From IMG/VR virus record IMGVR_UViG_3300034374_010341, positions 1-46,138 of that record: 46,138 nt of DNA; one strand, 5' to 3'. The translations under genes were made by a program, and so were the position numbers. Position 1 is the first letter of the stretch. The number at the start of each line of letters is the position of its first letter. The stretch comes from a virus. The notes beneath the pieces were generated by a model. That model was not told where the DNA came from, made no database searches, and saw nothing but the letters and a program-made list of their open reading frames with translations. Positions 23,832 through 32,048 of this stretch are shown here, piece after piece.

Positions 23832-23855
23832 AAAAAAAGGCCGCCTAAAGCGACC
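23832..23855 (-). terminator. Second intrinsic terminator before scaffold gene
   Basis: The minus strand reads GGTCGC, loop TTTAG, GCGGCC (6 bp), then seven T. It lies 35 bases before the other terminator. Two terminators in series separate the DNA-packaging genes from the scaffold-coat genes. Confidence 0.75.
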
Positions 23856-23878
23856 CTCGTTTATCTCTGTGTTAGCGC

Positions 23879-24091
23879 TCACCAGTCCCAAAGAACATGG
23901 TCACAATTCGCGCATCGTGTTTGTTTGTTCCCGCCTACAGGTTTTCCGTTCCTGATATGGCGGCCTAAAGTAACGTCATAGCTTGCTCTGCTGTCACACT
24001 CTGGGCATACAAGCAAATCTATGTCGTTTTCAGACTTCTTTCTGTATTCTTTTGGCTTAGCGCCACCTTCGACGATTTTGAGCCTAGACAC
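23879..24091 (-). CDS. Small zinc-ribbon protein of head region
   Basis: Seventy residues from a GTG at 24091 that overlaps the previous gene. The C-terminal half has CPEC and CANC pairs separated by about 30 residues, a typical zinc ribbon, ending in VLWDW. Function unknown; such proteins often follow the MuF gene in related phages. Confidence 0.6.
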   Translation of the reverse strand: MSRLKIVEGGAKPKEYRKKSENDIDLLVCPECDSRASYDVTLGRHIRNGKPVGGNKQTRCANCDHVLWDW

Positions 24092-24416
24092 TTTTTTTTG
24101 CCTGCTTCTCCGCCGCCTGCTTTTTGCGCAGCTCCACAAGTTCCGCGTAGCCTCCACGAGCTAATCTCCTCGGAATCAACGCTCTGCCATCTGAGTTCGC
24201 GAGATACCCTTTGCGAACGCCACAAGACACAGCTTCGTAAAGCGTGGAGGTACAGCAACTGCCGGAACCAACCAGACTGTGATAATGCTCCCAACAATCT
24301 TGCAGCGCGTAAAAAACACACCCCCCATCATCTGTTTCCTCTAGTCCTGCTTTCATCAACTCTGAAAAAAGGTCTTCTACAAGAAATTTTAACTGTTCTA
24401 TGTCTGGGTGGCTCAT
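24084..24416 (-). CDS. Hypothetical protein of head region
   Basis: About 110 residues, start at MSHPDIEQLKFL where ATG overlaps the MuF stop (ATGA). An acidic N-terminal helix is followed by a cysteine-rich middle (GGCVFYALQDCWEHYHS, GSGSCCTS) and a basic K/A/Q-rich tail. Not recognised. Longer starts upstream lie inside the MuF gene. Confidence 0.6.
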   Translation of the reverse strand: MSHPDIEQLKFLVEDLFSELMKAGLEETDDGGCVFYALQDCWEHYHSLVGSGSCCTSTLYEAVSCGVRKGYLANSDGRALIPRRLARGGYAELVELRKKQAAEKQAKKSV

Positions 24417-25480
24417 GCCGCCAATTTCGCTGCTTCCCAAGCGTCTGGCTCTCTCTGTCTCAACTGGTCTAGTGTTAATTCCTTGCCGTTGCGGTCGACA
24501 AATCTATCTAGATCTATCTTGCCTCGACGGAACAATTGAGCCTTTTTAACACCAAGCACGTCTTCTTGAAAGTCCTTTGGCTGTTTTCTTAACCAACTTG
24601 AGTAGGTTAGATCACCAGCAACTTGACCATTCATAGAGGCTCTTTGGCCTGCTGGAAGGCCCTTAACCCCCAAGGCACTCCAACTTTTTATGATTGGTAT
24701 AGTCGTTGATCTGCAATTCAGGTGCGCCGGTGGCCTTGGCCCTTTATCAACATCAAACACCATACCATCACGGCTTCGGCAGATAGCGCTTGTTCTGCCA
24801 TCAAGTGTTGACACCCACTCGACGCCCTTAATTAAGCGACGGTTTTGTTTGTAAAGCTCGCCTCTAGCGACATTCGAGGTGTGGGTTACAGCTGTTCTAA
24901 CAACTGTTCTTAGTGAGTTTCTGCTAACCTCTGTGATGCCGTCTTTGTAACGGAGTCCTTTGGTCCCGATAATATCACGAACGATTTGGTCTGTGCCACG
25001 CCCTTCGACCCACCCCATACGGATTTTATCGCGAACCCGTTTAAAAGCACCTTCCTCAAGATCTCTATAGGTGTCTTTTAGTAATCGCCCCTGAAACGGC
25101 CTTGCGTGAACCGCCGCATAAAGATTGTTGGGCGAGACGCCCACAAATTCCCACTTCATGGGCAATGCGTTTTGAATTAGGCCCGTGTGATGCCCGAATT
25201 CGTACTTTGCAAACTCTTTTAGTTCCTTGTCCAAGTTGGCTGTTAACGTCGTGTAACCTTCTTTAACAATCACCCTGATTGCTTCGAGCATAAGCTGCAA
25301 TCGGCGCTCTGTAAACGGCGCGCTGCCGATTTGACGGGTGGCCAAATCATTAGCTATCCGGTCATCAACGCGATTAAGAAGAGCGATCATCTTCCTAATG
25401 GTTGAATCAGAATAGCGCCTAATCCCTATCTCATGCCGTAGGACGTTATTAAGGATCTCCTCATTAACTGTCGCCATCAC
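24413..25480 (-). CDS. MuF/SPP1 gp7-like head morphogenesis protein
   Basis: A 355-residue protein whose C-terminal half matches the MuF domain of minor head proteins: TVVRTAVTHTSNVARGELYKQN, GVEWVSTLDGRTSAICRSRDG and PPAHLNCRSTTIPI. These proteins associate with the portal and may be ejected with DNA. The N-terminal half is helical. It overlaps the portal gene by 17 bases. A second Met directly after the first is equally possible. Confidence 0.85.
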   Translation of the reverse strand: MMATVNEEILNNVLRHEIGIRRYSDSTIRKMIALLNRVDDRIANDLATRQIGSAPFTERRLQLMLEAIRVIVKEGYTTLTANLDKELKEFAKYEFGHHTGLIQNALPMKWEFVGVSPNNLYAAVHARPFQGRLLKDTYRDLEEGAFKRVRDKIRMGWVEGRGTDQIVRDIIGTKGLRYKDGITEVSRNSLRTVVRTAVTHTSNVARGELYKQNRRLIKGVEWVSTLDGRTSAICRSRDGMVFDVDKGPRPPAHLNCRSTTIPIIKSWSALGVKGLPAGQRASMNGQVAGDLTYSSWLRKQPKDFQEDVLGVKKAQLFRRGKIDLDRFVDRNGKELTLDQLRQREPDAWEAAKLAA

Positions 25481-26843
25481 GACCAGCCATGCTTAAGTCG
25501 GGGCTTTCCTCTAATATGAGGTCTTCTTCATCCTCAAAGCTGCGTTCTCCGTCGATGACACCACCACGCTTAAGATTGTCAAACAGAGTAAGCTTTGAAT
25601 AAGCGCCAGACTGCCAGCCAGAGACTAGAGCAAGAATCTCTTGAGGCGACAATTCAGGGTCGACAAATTCTGTATTTGGTTCAACGGTTACTTCATCTGG
25701 GTTAGAGCCAGACCAGATAGCTGTGTATTGCAGCAATTGCTCAAGAGCCGCGGCTGACGACTTTGAGATCGTTGTAAGCGTGGCTCTTTGTGCGCCAAGG
25801 CGAAGAGAGATGGCGTCGCCGCTTTCTGCCGCTCTGTTGTTGTCTGCGAACAACTGAGCCCCAAACATCACGCCACGCTCTAGTGTGTCTTTAATCGCTT
25901 CTTTTTGTGCGCCAGCACCAGAACCGCTAAATTCTAGATACTCCGCCTTTGAGCCTTCGCCTGGCAAAATCCAAAGAGAATTACCCCCTATGGTCTTTGG
26001 GGCGTCTTCCTTTGTAACGCCTGTGATGACCGGCTGCGGACTGCTGGTCCAGTGCAGAGTGCGTCTATAGTCTGCATCCAGAGTATAAGCCCTAATTGCC
26101 AAACTCGCCAAACCAGATAGCGGAACCTCGTCAACATTACTTGACAGGTCAAAGGTGCCAGCAAAAACCACTGGGAAAACGTTTAACCCGTTCCTGCCGT
26201 TGATAGTAGCCAGAACTTCCTCTTGAGGAATGAACTCGTCTTTTTTGTGGTCTTCTTTAACCCACAAACGGGAGGTGAAGACTCCGGCCTCATTTAGATA
26301 GCACTCTCTGAACTTCCTAACTTCGCCCCATTTGCCCGTTTCCTGGTCTCTTTCGGAGCCAGATTCATCAAACAAGGCCCAATTTGTGTCCCAGTTTGTG
26401 CATGACTTGGCACCATACCCGGCCAGATACATTTGCCCGCCTTCACTTACCCCAGGCATCATAACAAAACGGCCCTGCCGCAACAAACTAAGCGTAATTT
26501 GCTGATGGAATAATTGAAGTGTCAGACCGTCTTCTGTGGCCTTGTCCCTCAAATACTCCAGGGCTTTAGGCAGTTTTATGTTTGTGTCTTCTTTGTGAAT
26601 CAGGCCCGCTGAGCCCCGAATTGTCGGCGCTACGATCTCTGGGAATTCGGCTAAAGCTTTGTATGCGTTAAAGGCGTTTGTTTGTTTGATTTTGTCGGCA
26701 ATCACCTTCATGCCGGAAGGCATAGGAAGATAGATTTCGCCCTTTGCCTTGATGGCGTCTTCCCCTGCAAAAGCGTCATTCATTCTATTCCACAAAGACA
26801 GGTTACTGTCATATTGTGGGTGCGTCGCTTTTACATCCAGCAT
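25464..26843 (-). CDS. Portal protein (DUF4055 type)
   Basis: A 459-residue protein with the DUF4055 layout, a portal family of siphoviruses: an N-terminal WNRMNDAFAGEDAIKAKGEIYLP segment, the VAPTIRGSAGLIHKEDTNI motif, LLRQGRFVMMPGV and the C-terminal acidic region. It forms the ring at the capsid vertex through which DNA is pumped. It abuts the large terminase gene (1-base overlap) and precedes MuF, the usual order. Confidence 0.8.
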   Translation of the reverse strand: MLDVKATHPQYDSNLSLWNRMNDAFAGEDAIKAKGEIYLPMPSGMKVIADKIKQTNAFNAYKALAEFPEIVAPTIRGSAGLIHKEDTNIKLPKALEYLRDKATEDGLTLQLFHQQITLSLLRQGRFVMMPGVSEGGQMYLAGYGAKSCTNWDTNWALFDESGSERDQETGKWGEVRKFRECYLNEAGVFTSRLWVKEDHKKDEFIPQEEVLATINGRNGLNVFPVVFAGTFDLSSNVDEVPLSGLASLAIRAYTLDADYRRTLHWTSSPQPVITGVTKEDAPKTIGGNSLWILPGEGSKAEYLEFSGSGAGAQKEAIKDTLERGVMFGAQLFADNNRAAESGDAISLRLGAQRATLTTISKSSAAALEQLLQYTAIWSGSNPDEVTVEPNTEFVDPELSPQEILALVSGWQSGAYSKLTLFDNLKRGGVIDGERSFEDEEDLILEESPDLSMAGRDGDS

Positions 26844-28282
26844 TAATAGAAGCCTTCTATCTCGATCTCTTCGAACTCGCCAGCACTAGCCAGCTCATTA
26901 AACGCACGTGACGCTGCGTCTACTTGGTCCTTAAACTTCCCAAATGGGAAAACCACCAATTCGTCTAAGAATTCTTTGTTCCAAGCGCCTTCCAGAATAT
27001 CCACATTCCCCGCCTCTGCTTGTGCCGCCAATGGCTCGGCCCTTGTTTGCTTGTCGCCACTTTCCGGTGTGGCTTTGTAAGTAAAACCCGCTAAGGCCCT
27101 AACCAAATATGACGCTTGGGCTTTGCCCGCCTGCCCTGGATCTTGCGGCAGAGACCCCCTCACAGACACGCCATCCTGGGATGCTGTGTTCTTAAGCAAG
27201 CGCTCGACTTCGGCTGCTGTGCCTTGAATTCTGGTGCTATCAGCTATGATAAAGCGGCCATTTGGCGTGCGCCCTATTTTTACGCCGGCTGTCCAGGCTG
27301 CCTTTTCGTCTTTTGTCGCGGCCAAATCCCAACCACGGACAAATCTTGTCCCTGCTGGCACAGCCCTAACGACATTAAACCAATCTTTTTGGAACATACC
27401 GCCGCCGCGAGGCGCGGGGCGCTGCTGGAATTGGCCAGCTGTCCCGTATGGTCCAAGAAGCTTCTTATCTCTCTCAACGACGTCTATTGGGAATCTTTCG
27501 GGGAAGAATAGCTCGCCCTCTTCTTTTCTTGGGTCTTCCCAGCCTATTGAAGTAAAGCATTTACGCTCTGGCTCAAACTCCATGGGAATGCAAAGGTGTT
27601 CATACCCGTGATCGCCATCAAGAATGATTCCTGAAGGATCTTTTTCATGCAAGCGCTGCATGACTACTACAATTGCCGACTTTTCAGGGTCACTAAGCCT
27701 GGTCGGCAGCGCTTCCAAAAATGTTGCTTCAACAGCTTTTAGCTTAGCTTCTGACTTAGCGTCATCGACCGACAAAGGATCGTCAAGTGCCACCCTGTCG
27801 CCCCTGGCCCCAGTCATTGAGGTAAAGGCCATTGCTGACCGCTCCCCAGACTTATCGTTGCCAAATTCCCTTTTGGCGTTTTGGTCCGTTACCAGCTTAA
27901 ATTTGTCGCCCCAGTTCGATTGATACCACTCGGAGGCTATCAGATTCCTGCACTTCCGGCTGTCTCTAATCGCCAAAGGTTCTTTGTGCGCCGTGCCTAT
28001 GAAGCGCTTAGAGGGCTCTTTGATCCATTCCCACGCAGGCCAAAAAACACCCGTTGTTAGGCTCTTCATGGAACCAGGGGGGACATTAATAAGAAGCCGC
28101 TGGATCTCTCCGCTGGTAACGGCCTCTAAATGCTCGCATATAGCCTCTATGGCCCACCCTACTTTTAGTTCCGCTGAAGGCTCTAGAACGTGCCAGCCGT
28201 ACCTTATGAAGTCCATTAGACTTCGTTCTGCCAATTCCTTCTTAAAGGCCGCTATGTCTGTCGCTGTGAGCGAAACATTCAT
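26843..28282 (-). CDS. terL: Terminase large subunit
   Basis: A 479-residue packaging motor. The ATPase has a Walker A-like PPGSMKS at residues 68-74 and the acidic VALDDP box at about 164-169; the coupling region VVVMQRLHEKDPSG follows at 206-218. The nuclease domain begins near GWDLAATKD (Asp319) and continues to the C-terminus with further acidic residues (PQDPGQAGKAQ region). It cuts and translocates DNA into the procapsid. It overlaps terS by 4 bases. Confidence 0.92.
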   Translation of the reverse strand: MNVSLTATDIAAFKKELAERSLMDFIRYGWHVLEPSAELKVGWAIEAICEHLEAVTSGEIQRLLINVPPGSMKSLTTGVFWPAWEWIKEPSKRFIGTAHKEPLAIRDSRKCRNLIASEWYQSNWGDKFKLVTDQNAKREFGNDKSGERSAMAFTSMTGARGDRVALDDPLSVDDAKSEAKLKAVEATFLEALPTRLSDPEKSAIVVVMQRLHEKDPSGIILDGDHGYEHLCIPMEFEPERKCFTSIGWEDPRKEEGELFFPERFPIDVVERDKKLLGPYGTAGQFQQRPAPRGGGMFQKDWFNVVRAVPAGTRFVRGWDLAATKDEKAAWTAGVKIGRTPNGRFIIADSTRIQGTAAEVERLLKNTASQDGVSVRGSLPQDPGQAGKAQASYLVRALAGFTYKATPESGDKQTRAEPLAAQAEAGNVDILEGAWNKEFLDELVVFPFGKFKDQVDAASRAFNELASAGEFEEIEIEGFY

Positions 28283-28692
28283 TCTTGCTCCGAAGCAGCG
28301 ATTAGCTCTCTAAGCGTCTCAGACTTTAGCTTGCCAAGATTGTACGTCGTTTGAGGCGTCATAGAGCCATCAGAACTTGTATGGTCTACTCTTTCACCGT
28401 AGGCCCTAGGCTTTAGCTTTGCGGCGGTCCACTTCCTAGCCTCGATTTGAAGTCGCGCTTTTTGCGGGTCTTCGCAGTTGTCCGCAATAGAAATGATCTC
28501 TTCGGCGTAAAAGTCAGCACATTCTTGTTTCGCGCGCGTGTATTTGTCAACCAAAGTTTGATCACCGTCTAACCATTTGTAAAAAGCCGCCCTAGAGGGG
28601 AATTCTTTACTTTCACAAATTGTAACTAATGATTTACCTTGCGCGATCTTGGCGCAAATTCCGTCAAAGATCTTTTCTGAGTACTCTACCAT
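28279..28692 (-). CDS. terS: Terminase small subunit
   Basis: A 137-residue protein with the N-terminal HTH of small terminases (KIFDGICAKIAQGKSLVTICES...SRAAFYKWLDG), a helical oligomerisation middle (YTRAKQECADFYAEEIISIAD) and IEARKWTAAKLKPRAYGERVDH, which is strongly conserved in the family. It recognises the phage packaging site, probably close by. The 76 bases before it hold no clear gene. Confidence 0.85.
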   Translation of the reverse strand: MVEYSEKIFDGICAKIAQGKSLVTICESKEFPSRAAFYKWLDGDQTLVDKYTRAKQECADFYAEEIISIADNCEDPQKARLQIEARKWTAAKLKPRAYGERVDHTSSDGSMTPQTTYNLGKLKSETLRELIAASEQE

Positions 28693-28768
28693 ATAGAGCG
28701 CTCTTGCTTAGGAGTTAGCGTCGCCTTCCCCATGATGTTATCCCCTCGGGATTGTTATAGATGTTCGC

Positions 28769-29107
28769 TCATCGAGCGTTGATTGTGATTGCGCCGTCTT
28801 CGTCTTTAGTGCCGATGCGCTCTAGGACGGCAGACACGTTTGCCTTAGATTGTCCTGTGTTTATCTCGTAAACGTTGCCCGATGGCCTTTGATCTTTTGA
28901 GTGGCCTGTATAACCGCCGCACTTAAATCCTGCTGACGAAAACCTAAGCTCGTCTAGCGCGGCCAGCTCGTCTATGTGCAATTTTCTGACAGCTTCGCCT
29001 AGATACTGCCCCTGCTTTATCGCTTTGGCGAAATCTTCGTAGGCGTTAGCCCATTTCCTGGCGAACTTTAGAGCGCGAAACAATAGGGCTAGTTGCTTGA
29101 TTTTCAC
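28769..29107 (-). CDS. Hypothetical protein before terminase
   Basis: An unrecognised 112-residue protein. The basic, helical N-terminal half (ALLFRALKFARKWANAYEDF) is followed by a beta-rich part with a GGYTGH motif and an acidic end. It is read with the late genes and placed just before terS, where nuclease or packaging accessory genes often lie. Confidence 0.55.
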   Translation of the reverse strand: MKIKQLALLFRALKFARKWANAYEDFAKAIKQGQYLGEAVRKLHIDELAALDELRFSSAGFKCGGYTGHSKDQRPSGNVYEINTGQSKANVSAVLERIGTKDEDGAITINAR

Positions 29108-29129
29108 AGGGGGTTCCCTTTAAAGCAAA

Positions 29130-29189
29130 AGCCCCGAAAGCTTCTAATAATCTCCCTGGCGGACCAGAGGCTTCGAAGCAATCAGGGCT
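29130..29189 (-). ncRNA. Structured RNA element, copy 1
   Basis: On the minus strand AGCCCTGATTGCTTC pairs with GAAGCTTTCGGGGCT: 13 of 15 positions pair. The 30-base apical region begins GAAGCC, and TTTT follows the stem. The element recurs at 29298-29359 with compensatory base changes in the stem. Direction is inferred from the surrounding minus-strand genes and the trailing T run. Confidence 0.6.
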
Positions 29190-29297
29190 ATTTCACAAGA
29201 CGCCTTGGCTATATCCGCACTCTGTCGGAAACCTCTTGCGAGGCGCGTAGGGTCACGGCATGTGCCGCCTTGTTTGAACACCTATTGACAAAGAGAA

Positions 29298-29359
29298 AGC
29301 CCCGAAAGTTCCTACTTTAGACCCCACGTGATACGCAAGGCTTCGGAACATTCAGGGCT
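29298..29359 (-). ncRNA. Structured RNA element, copy 2
   Basis: On the minus strand AGCCCTGAATGTTCC pairs with GGAACTTTCGGGGCT: 14 of 15 positions pair. Compared with copy 1, the inner stem GCTTC/GAAGC has become GTTCC/GGAAC, changing both sides so that pairing is kept. A GAAGCC sequence follows the 5' strand in both copies. Confidence 0.6.
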
Positions 29360-29567
29360 CCTCAAAGGCCTAAATTGCAGAGAGACGCTTAAATCAGGGA
29401 TCAAACCAATAATTCACGGCGCGCCGATTCTGGGCTATCACATGCAAAGCGCTCTGCCTTGTTCGCCTCGCAATAGGTTAAGTCACCCTACAAAACCCTT
29501 CTAGAGGCGCTTCAATTGAGAGGCGAGACGGGTGTTGTTCTCGGTTAGAGTTTACCTCTAATAACAA

Positions 29568-29601
29568 AAGGCTGAGCTCACTACCACATGAACCCAGCCT
29601 T
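29568..29601 (-). terminator. Possible terminator after 29675-30358 gene
   Basis: AAGGCTG and CAGCCTT form a 7-bp stem with a 20-base loop. On the minus strand it is followed by TTTTGTTATT. It lies about 75 bases after the stop at 29675. The large loop makes this uncertain. Confidence 0.35.
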
Positions 29602-29674
29602 GAGCTTGTATAACTAAGAAAGAGGTGCCTTTGTGCCTTTTGACAGTTCTTCTATCTTATAGATTTACCCCATA

Positions 29675-30358
29675 TCACCTTTTACCCGAGTCGTCAAGTG
29701 CTGGCGTCCATCTGTCACCGTGGCCAGATATACTGGCTCTTTGTTGTTGAGACGGCAAACCCCAATAATCCGCCAGTGCGTCTAACCCTGCTTTAAGAAC
29801 GTCTAGCGCTTTTTCAGGACTTGCCGAAAACTTGAGGCGGGTTAGGTCTGCATTGCCCGCTTTTGCGTTAAATCGAAAGCTGTCTAAGCCCCTGTTATCG
29901 GCGCAAACAGACTTTGTTACAAATGAACACAGTGTCCCCTCTTGCTCAATGACAGATTGCGCGGCGCTGAAGCGTTCTTTAGTTATCGAGCATTGCTCGT
30001 CTATCTCGTCTGGTGTTTTGCTCTCTCGGAGGCTATCTGCGCCATATTGAGCAATGCGGTCTCTGGGGCTTAAGTCACAAAACCCCGCACCATGGTAGAG
30101 TGAATGATAACGAACGGCGGCGTCATGCTGTCGATCTGTTAGCCGACCATTTAAATTCAACTGCCCCACAACCGTTTGTGTCTTAGGCTCTTTAACAAGA
30201 TCAATGCCAAATTGCGCTATTCTTCGCAGAATGTTTGGGTTGTCATGCAGCTCTCTTGGAACGTTAGGCATTTTAGGCTTAGCCGCTGCTCTACTCTTTC
30301 GAGCTTTGCCCTTCACTCGTAATGTCGGCATTGGAATTGATCTTGTTACGTCTACCAT
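29675..30358 (-). CDS. Hypothetical protein, late region
   Basis: About 227 residues if started at MVDVTRSIPMP (30358); the frame extends to 30418. The N-terminus is very basic (KGKARKSRAAAKPKMPN). The middle contains NGRLTDRQHDAAVRYHSLYHGAGF and the repeated phrase RIAQFGIDLVKEPK / RIAQYGADSLRESK, an internal duplication. I do not recognise it. It might bind nucleic acid. It follows an overlapping 80-residue gene under a strong minus-strand promoter. Confidence 0.6.
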   Translation of the reverse strand: MVDVTRSIPMPTLRVKGKARKSRAAAKPKMPNVPRELHDNPNILRRIAQFGIDLVKEPKTQTVVGQLNLNGRLTDRQHDAAVRYHSLYHGAGFCDLSPRDRIAQYGADSLRESKTPDEIDEQCSITKERFSAAQSVIEQEGTLCSFVTKSVCADNRGLDSFRFNAKAGNADLTRLKFSASPEKALDVLKAGLDALADYWGLPSQQQRASISGHGDRWTPALDDSGKR

Positions 30359-30533
30359 AAAAACCTTCTGCGACATTGATGATAGCTTGCTTTGCGAAAG
30401 GGTCATGAACTTCATCAATAGGTATCATTGCAACACCGTGATTTTTCCATGCTGCGACTCTCAACGCCGCATAGTCTTCATCATCCCAAGTTTTGGGTTG
30501 TGACCGGCCTAGCTGTGAACTTAGTTCAGTCAT
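30291..30533 (-). CDS. Hypothetical protein, first gene of late operon
   Basis: An 80-residue protein, start MTELSSQLGRSQPKTWDDEDYAALRVAAWKNHG, rich in charged residues and probably helical. Unknown. It is the first gene after the promoter at 30563-30591 and overlaps the next gene by 68 bases. Confidence 0.6.
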   Translation of the reverse strand: MTELSSQLGRSQPKTWDDEDYAALRVAAWKNHGVAMIPIDEVHDPFAKQAIINVAEGFYGRRNKINSNADITSEGQSSKE

Positions 30534-30562
30534 TGGACAAATGATCGTTTTTCACAAGTTAC

Positions 30563-30591
30563 GTTATACCATATTGGCGTCTTATGTTCAA
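30563..30591 (-). promoter_or_regulatory. Sigma-70-type promoter for late-side operon
   Basis: The minus strand has TTGAAC, 17 bases, TATAAC. It lies 30 bases before the gene starting at 30533 and could drive the small genes and, by readthrough, the head genes. A GATCGTTT sequence lies nearby at 30543 and again at 30610, possibly a shared operator. Confidence 0.6.
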
Positions 30592-30642
30592 TAACGGTAA
30601 ATATTTGAAGATCGTTTATGAAATTTCAGGCTAATTTAGTTA

Positions 30643-30671
30643 TTGACATCTATGATCTAAAATCATACATT
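30643..30671 (+). promoter_or_regulatory. Promoter with internal operator for 30717 gene
   Basis: TTGACA is followed by 17 bases and TACATT. Most of the spacer is the palindrome TATGATCTAAAATCATA (30651-30667), whose 6-base arms differ from the CI operator, so a different repressor may act here. It drives an isolated two-gene unit with its own strong ribosome site. Confidence 0.65.
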
Positions 30672-30716
30672 ATATTCATAGCCAATGAGGCAGCGCCCTA
30701 ACAAAGGAGAATAAAA

Positions 30717-30890
30717 ATGCTAGACTGGAACACACTTAGACAGAACCAAATTAAAGGCTTCATCTTCACAAAGACACCTCTTGCGCAAAGAGAAAAGAGG
30801 CTGGCAATGTTTGACGAAAGCCGCCGAAGATCTCAAATCAAGCCGCGCCCTCAAGGACGTGACGCCATCTACGCAAAAAGTTGGGCTTAA
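30717..30890 (+). CDS. 57-residue basic protein of isolated operon
   Basis: Strong AAAGGAG site 8 bases before the ATG. The protein is basic (many R and K; ends DAIYAKSWA) and not recognised. It begins a two-gene unit read against the minus-strand genes on either side, the usual pattern of a moron expressed in the lysogen. Confidence 0.6.
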   Translation: MLDWNTLRQNQIKGFIFTKTPLAQREKRLAMFDESRRRSQIKPRPQGRDAIYAKSWA

Positions 30891-30891
30891 T

Positions 30892-31386
30892 ATGGAAACC
30901 TCTCAAGCATTGAGAATTCTAAAAGATTGGATGACCGGCTTTGTTGGTCGTCCAGTTTCCTATGAGCAGCTTGCAAAGATTATCGGATACAAGAACGGTC
31001 GATCTCTTCAGGCGGTCGCTGAAGGTAAACCAGTCTCCCAACTTGGAGAAACAAGCATCAGGCACCTACTGGACTCTTTACCAAGCGAAGATGAGAAGTT
31101 GTGGTTCCCAGAATTTACGTTCGGTGAGAATACTTTGACCGACGAGGACACAATGACCATTCATAGAAATTGGTATCCTCGCTTTCTCGGAGCACTGGTA
31201 GATCCCGATATGCCTGTCGCGTGGGCTGAAGATTATCTGCCCATAGACAATGAGGACCGCCTTGCGGTTTATTCCTGGATAGACCAACCAATCGATGACG
31301 AGTGCAAGAAGTCTGCACTTCAGAAGTGCGTCACATTTGTTGTTATTGAAAAGCAAAACATAGAAACTGGTGAATTTGGCTCTTAA
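30892..31386 (+). CDS. Hypothetical acidic protein of isolated operon
   Basis: 164 residues, starting one base after the previous stop. The N-terminus (ALRILKDWMTGFVGRPVSYEQLAKIIGYKNGRSLQAVAEG) looks like a helix-turn-helix. The rest is acidic with tryptophans (WFPEFTFGE, NWYPRFLGAL). I do not recognise it; a regulator or superinfection protein is possible. Its TAA overlaps the stop of the convergent gene on the other strand within TTAA. Confidence 0.6.
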   Translation: METSQALRILKDWMTGFVGRPVSYEQLAKIIGYKNGRSLQAVAEGKPVSQLGETSIRHLLDSLPSEDEKLWFPEFTFGENTLTDEDTMTIHRNWYPRFLGALVDPDMPVAWAEDYLPIDNEDRLAVYSWIDQPIDDECKKSALQKCVTFVVIEKQNIETGEFGS

Positions 31387-31562
31387 ATCATCACAGACCC
31401 ACTATTCCTTGTCTCTGCTGGCCCTTTGCCCTTAGATCCACAGAAAGCACATAGAAACCCCTTGTCTAGGGCTTCTGGAGCCCACCGGTCGACATTCTGG
31501 CATTCCTTGCACTTGACAAGCTGAGTGCCGAATTCGGCTCCTGCGAACTCATAGGGGACCAT
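31383..31562 (-). CDS. 59-residue zinc-ribbon protein
   Basis: An ATG with an AGAGG site about 9 bases upstream opens a 59-residue protein with CKEC and CAFCG pairs 20 residues apart, a full zinc ribbon. The tail is G/K/S-rich. Its stop TTA (TAA on this strand) overlaps the convergent stop by 4 bases. Confidence 0.65.
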   Translation of the reverse strand: MVPYEFAGAEFGTQLVKCKECQNVDRWAPEALDKGFLCAFCGSKGKGPAETRNSGSVMI

Positions 31563-31611
31563 TTATTAACCTCTAATCTGTTTGACGCTCAAAAATCGCG
31601 AAGTGTGATCT

Positions 31612-32043
31612 TCAAGCTGTACCTCCAAACATTTGTGCTTCTAACTTTTGTGCCTTCTGCGAGACAAAAATTCTCACTGGCTCTCGTAGCAACTTAGTCT
31701 CATTGGTGGCCCTGGCGAGATCAAGCTCCTTGCATGATCTAGAGAAAACACTATAGCTCATTTGAACGCCAAATTTTTCCTTAAACGCAGAATACAAGTT
31801 TGTCCTGTTGAGTCTCCCTGCTTCTGACTGCAAGAACTGCTTGTGATCATCAGTGAAGCATTTAAGGAATTTCTCCTCTCTGAAGATCTGTAGGCCTCTG
31901 CGACGACAGTAATTGTCTATCGCTGTTGCATCTCTCTTGAACCCCAGCTCCTTCAGCCCTTCAGCTATTTGCTGAGAACTGAACTTTCCTGACAAATCTT
32001 TGATGTACTTTTCCTCTTTTGGGTGGAATTTTCTGCCTGCCAT
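31612..32043 (-). CDS. Double-HTH DNA-binding protein
   Basis: 143 residues from the ATG at 32043, supported by AGGAGAG upstream; the longer frame to 32325 is a shadow of neighbouring genes. Residues 3-50 (FHPKEEKYIKDLSGKFSSQQIAEGLKELGFKRDATAIDNYCRRRGL) form a SANT/HTH-like domain, and residues 58-105 (FTDDHKQFLQSEAGRLNRTNLYSAFKEKFG) a second one. This layout is often seen in the DNA-binding part of phage HNH proteins, but no nuclease motif is present. Confidence 0.65.
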   Translation of the reverse strand: MAGRKFHPKEEKYIKDLSGKFSSQQIAEGLKELGFKRDATAIDNYCRRRGLQIFREEKFLKCFTDDHKQFLQSEAGRLNRTNLYSAFKEKFGVQMSYSVFSRSCKELDLARATNETKLLREPVRIFVSQKAQKLEAQMFGGTA

Positions 32044-32048
32044 CTTTC

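Larger units (their letters stand above)
29108..29674. other. 567-bp region without a convincing gene
   Basis: I find no coding frame with a credible start and composition here. The region holds two related hairpins (29130-29189 and 29298-29359) and a third inverted repeat near 29568-29601. GTGCCTTT is repeated at about 29626 and 29634. It separates the two short genes at 29675-30533 from the terminase genes and may hold packaging signals or noncoding RNA. Confidence 0.7.

Noticed and set aside
28694-28744. 15-codon ORF before terS (MGKATLTPKQERSIW)
   Set aside because: It resembles the opening of some small terminases, but it stops at once and terS has its own complete N-terminal HTH; no further support.
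29130-29359. CRISPR array
   Set aside because: Only two imperfect copies, 168 bp apart, each internally paired; no regular repeat-spacer pattern.
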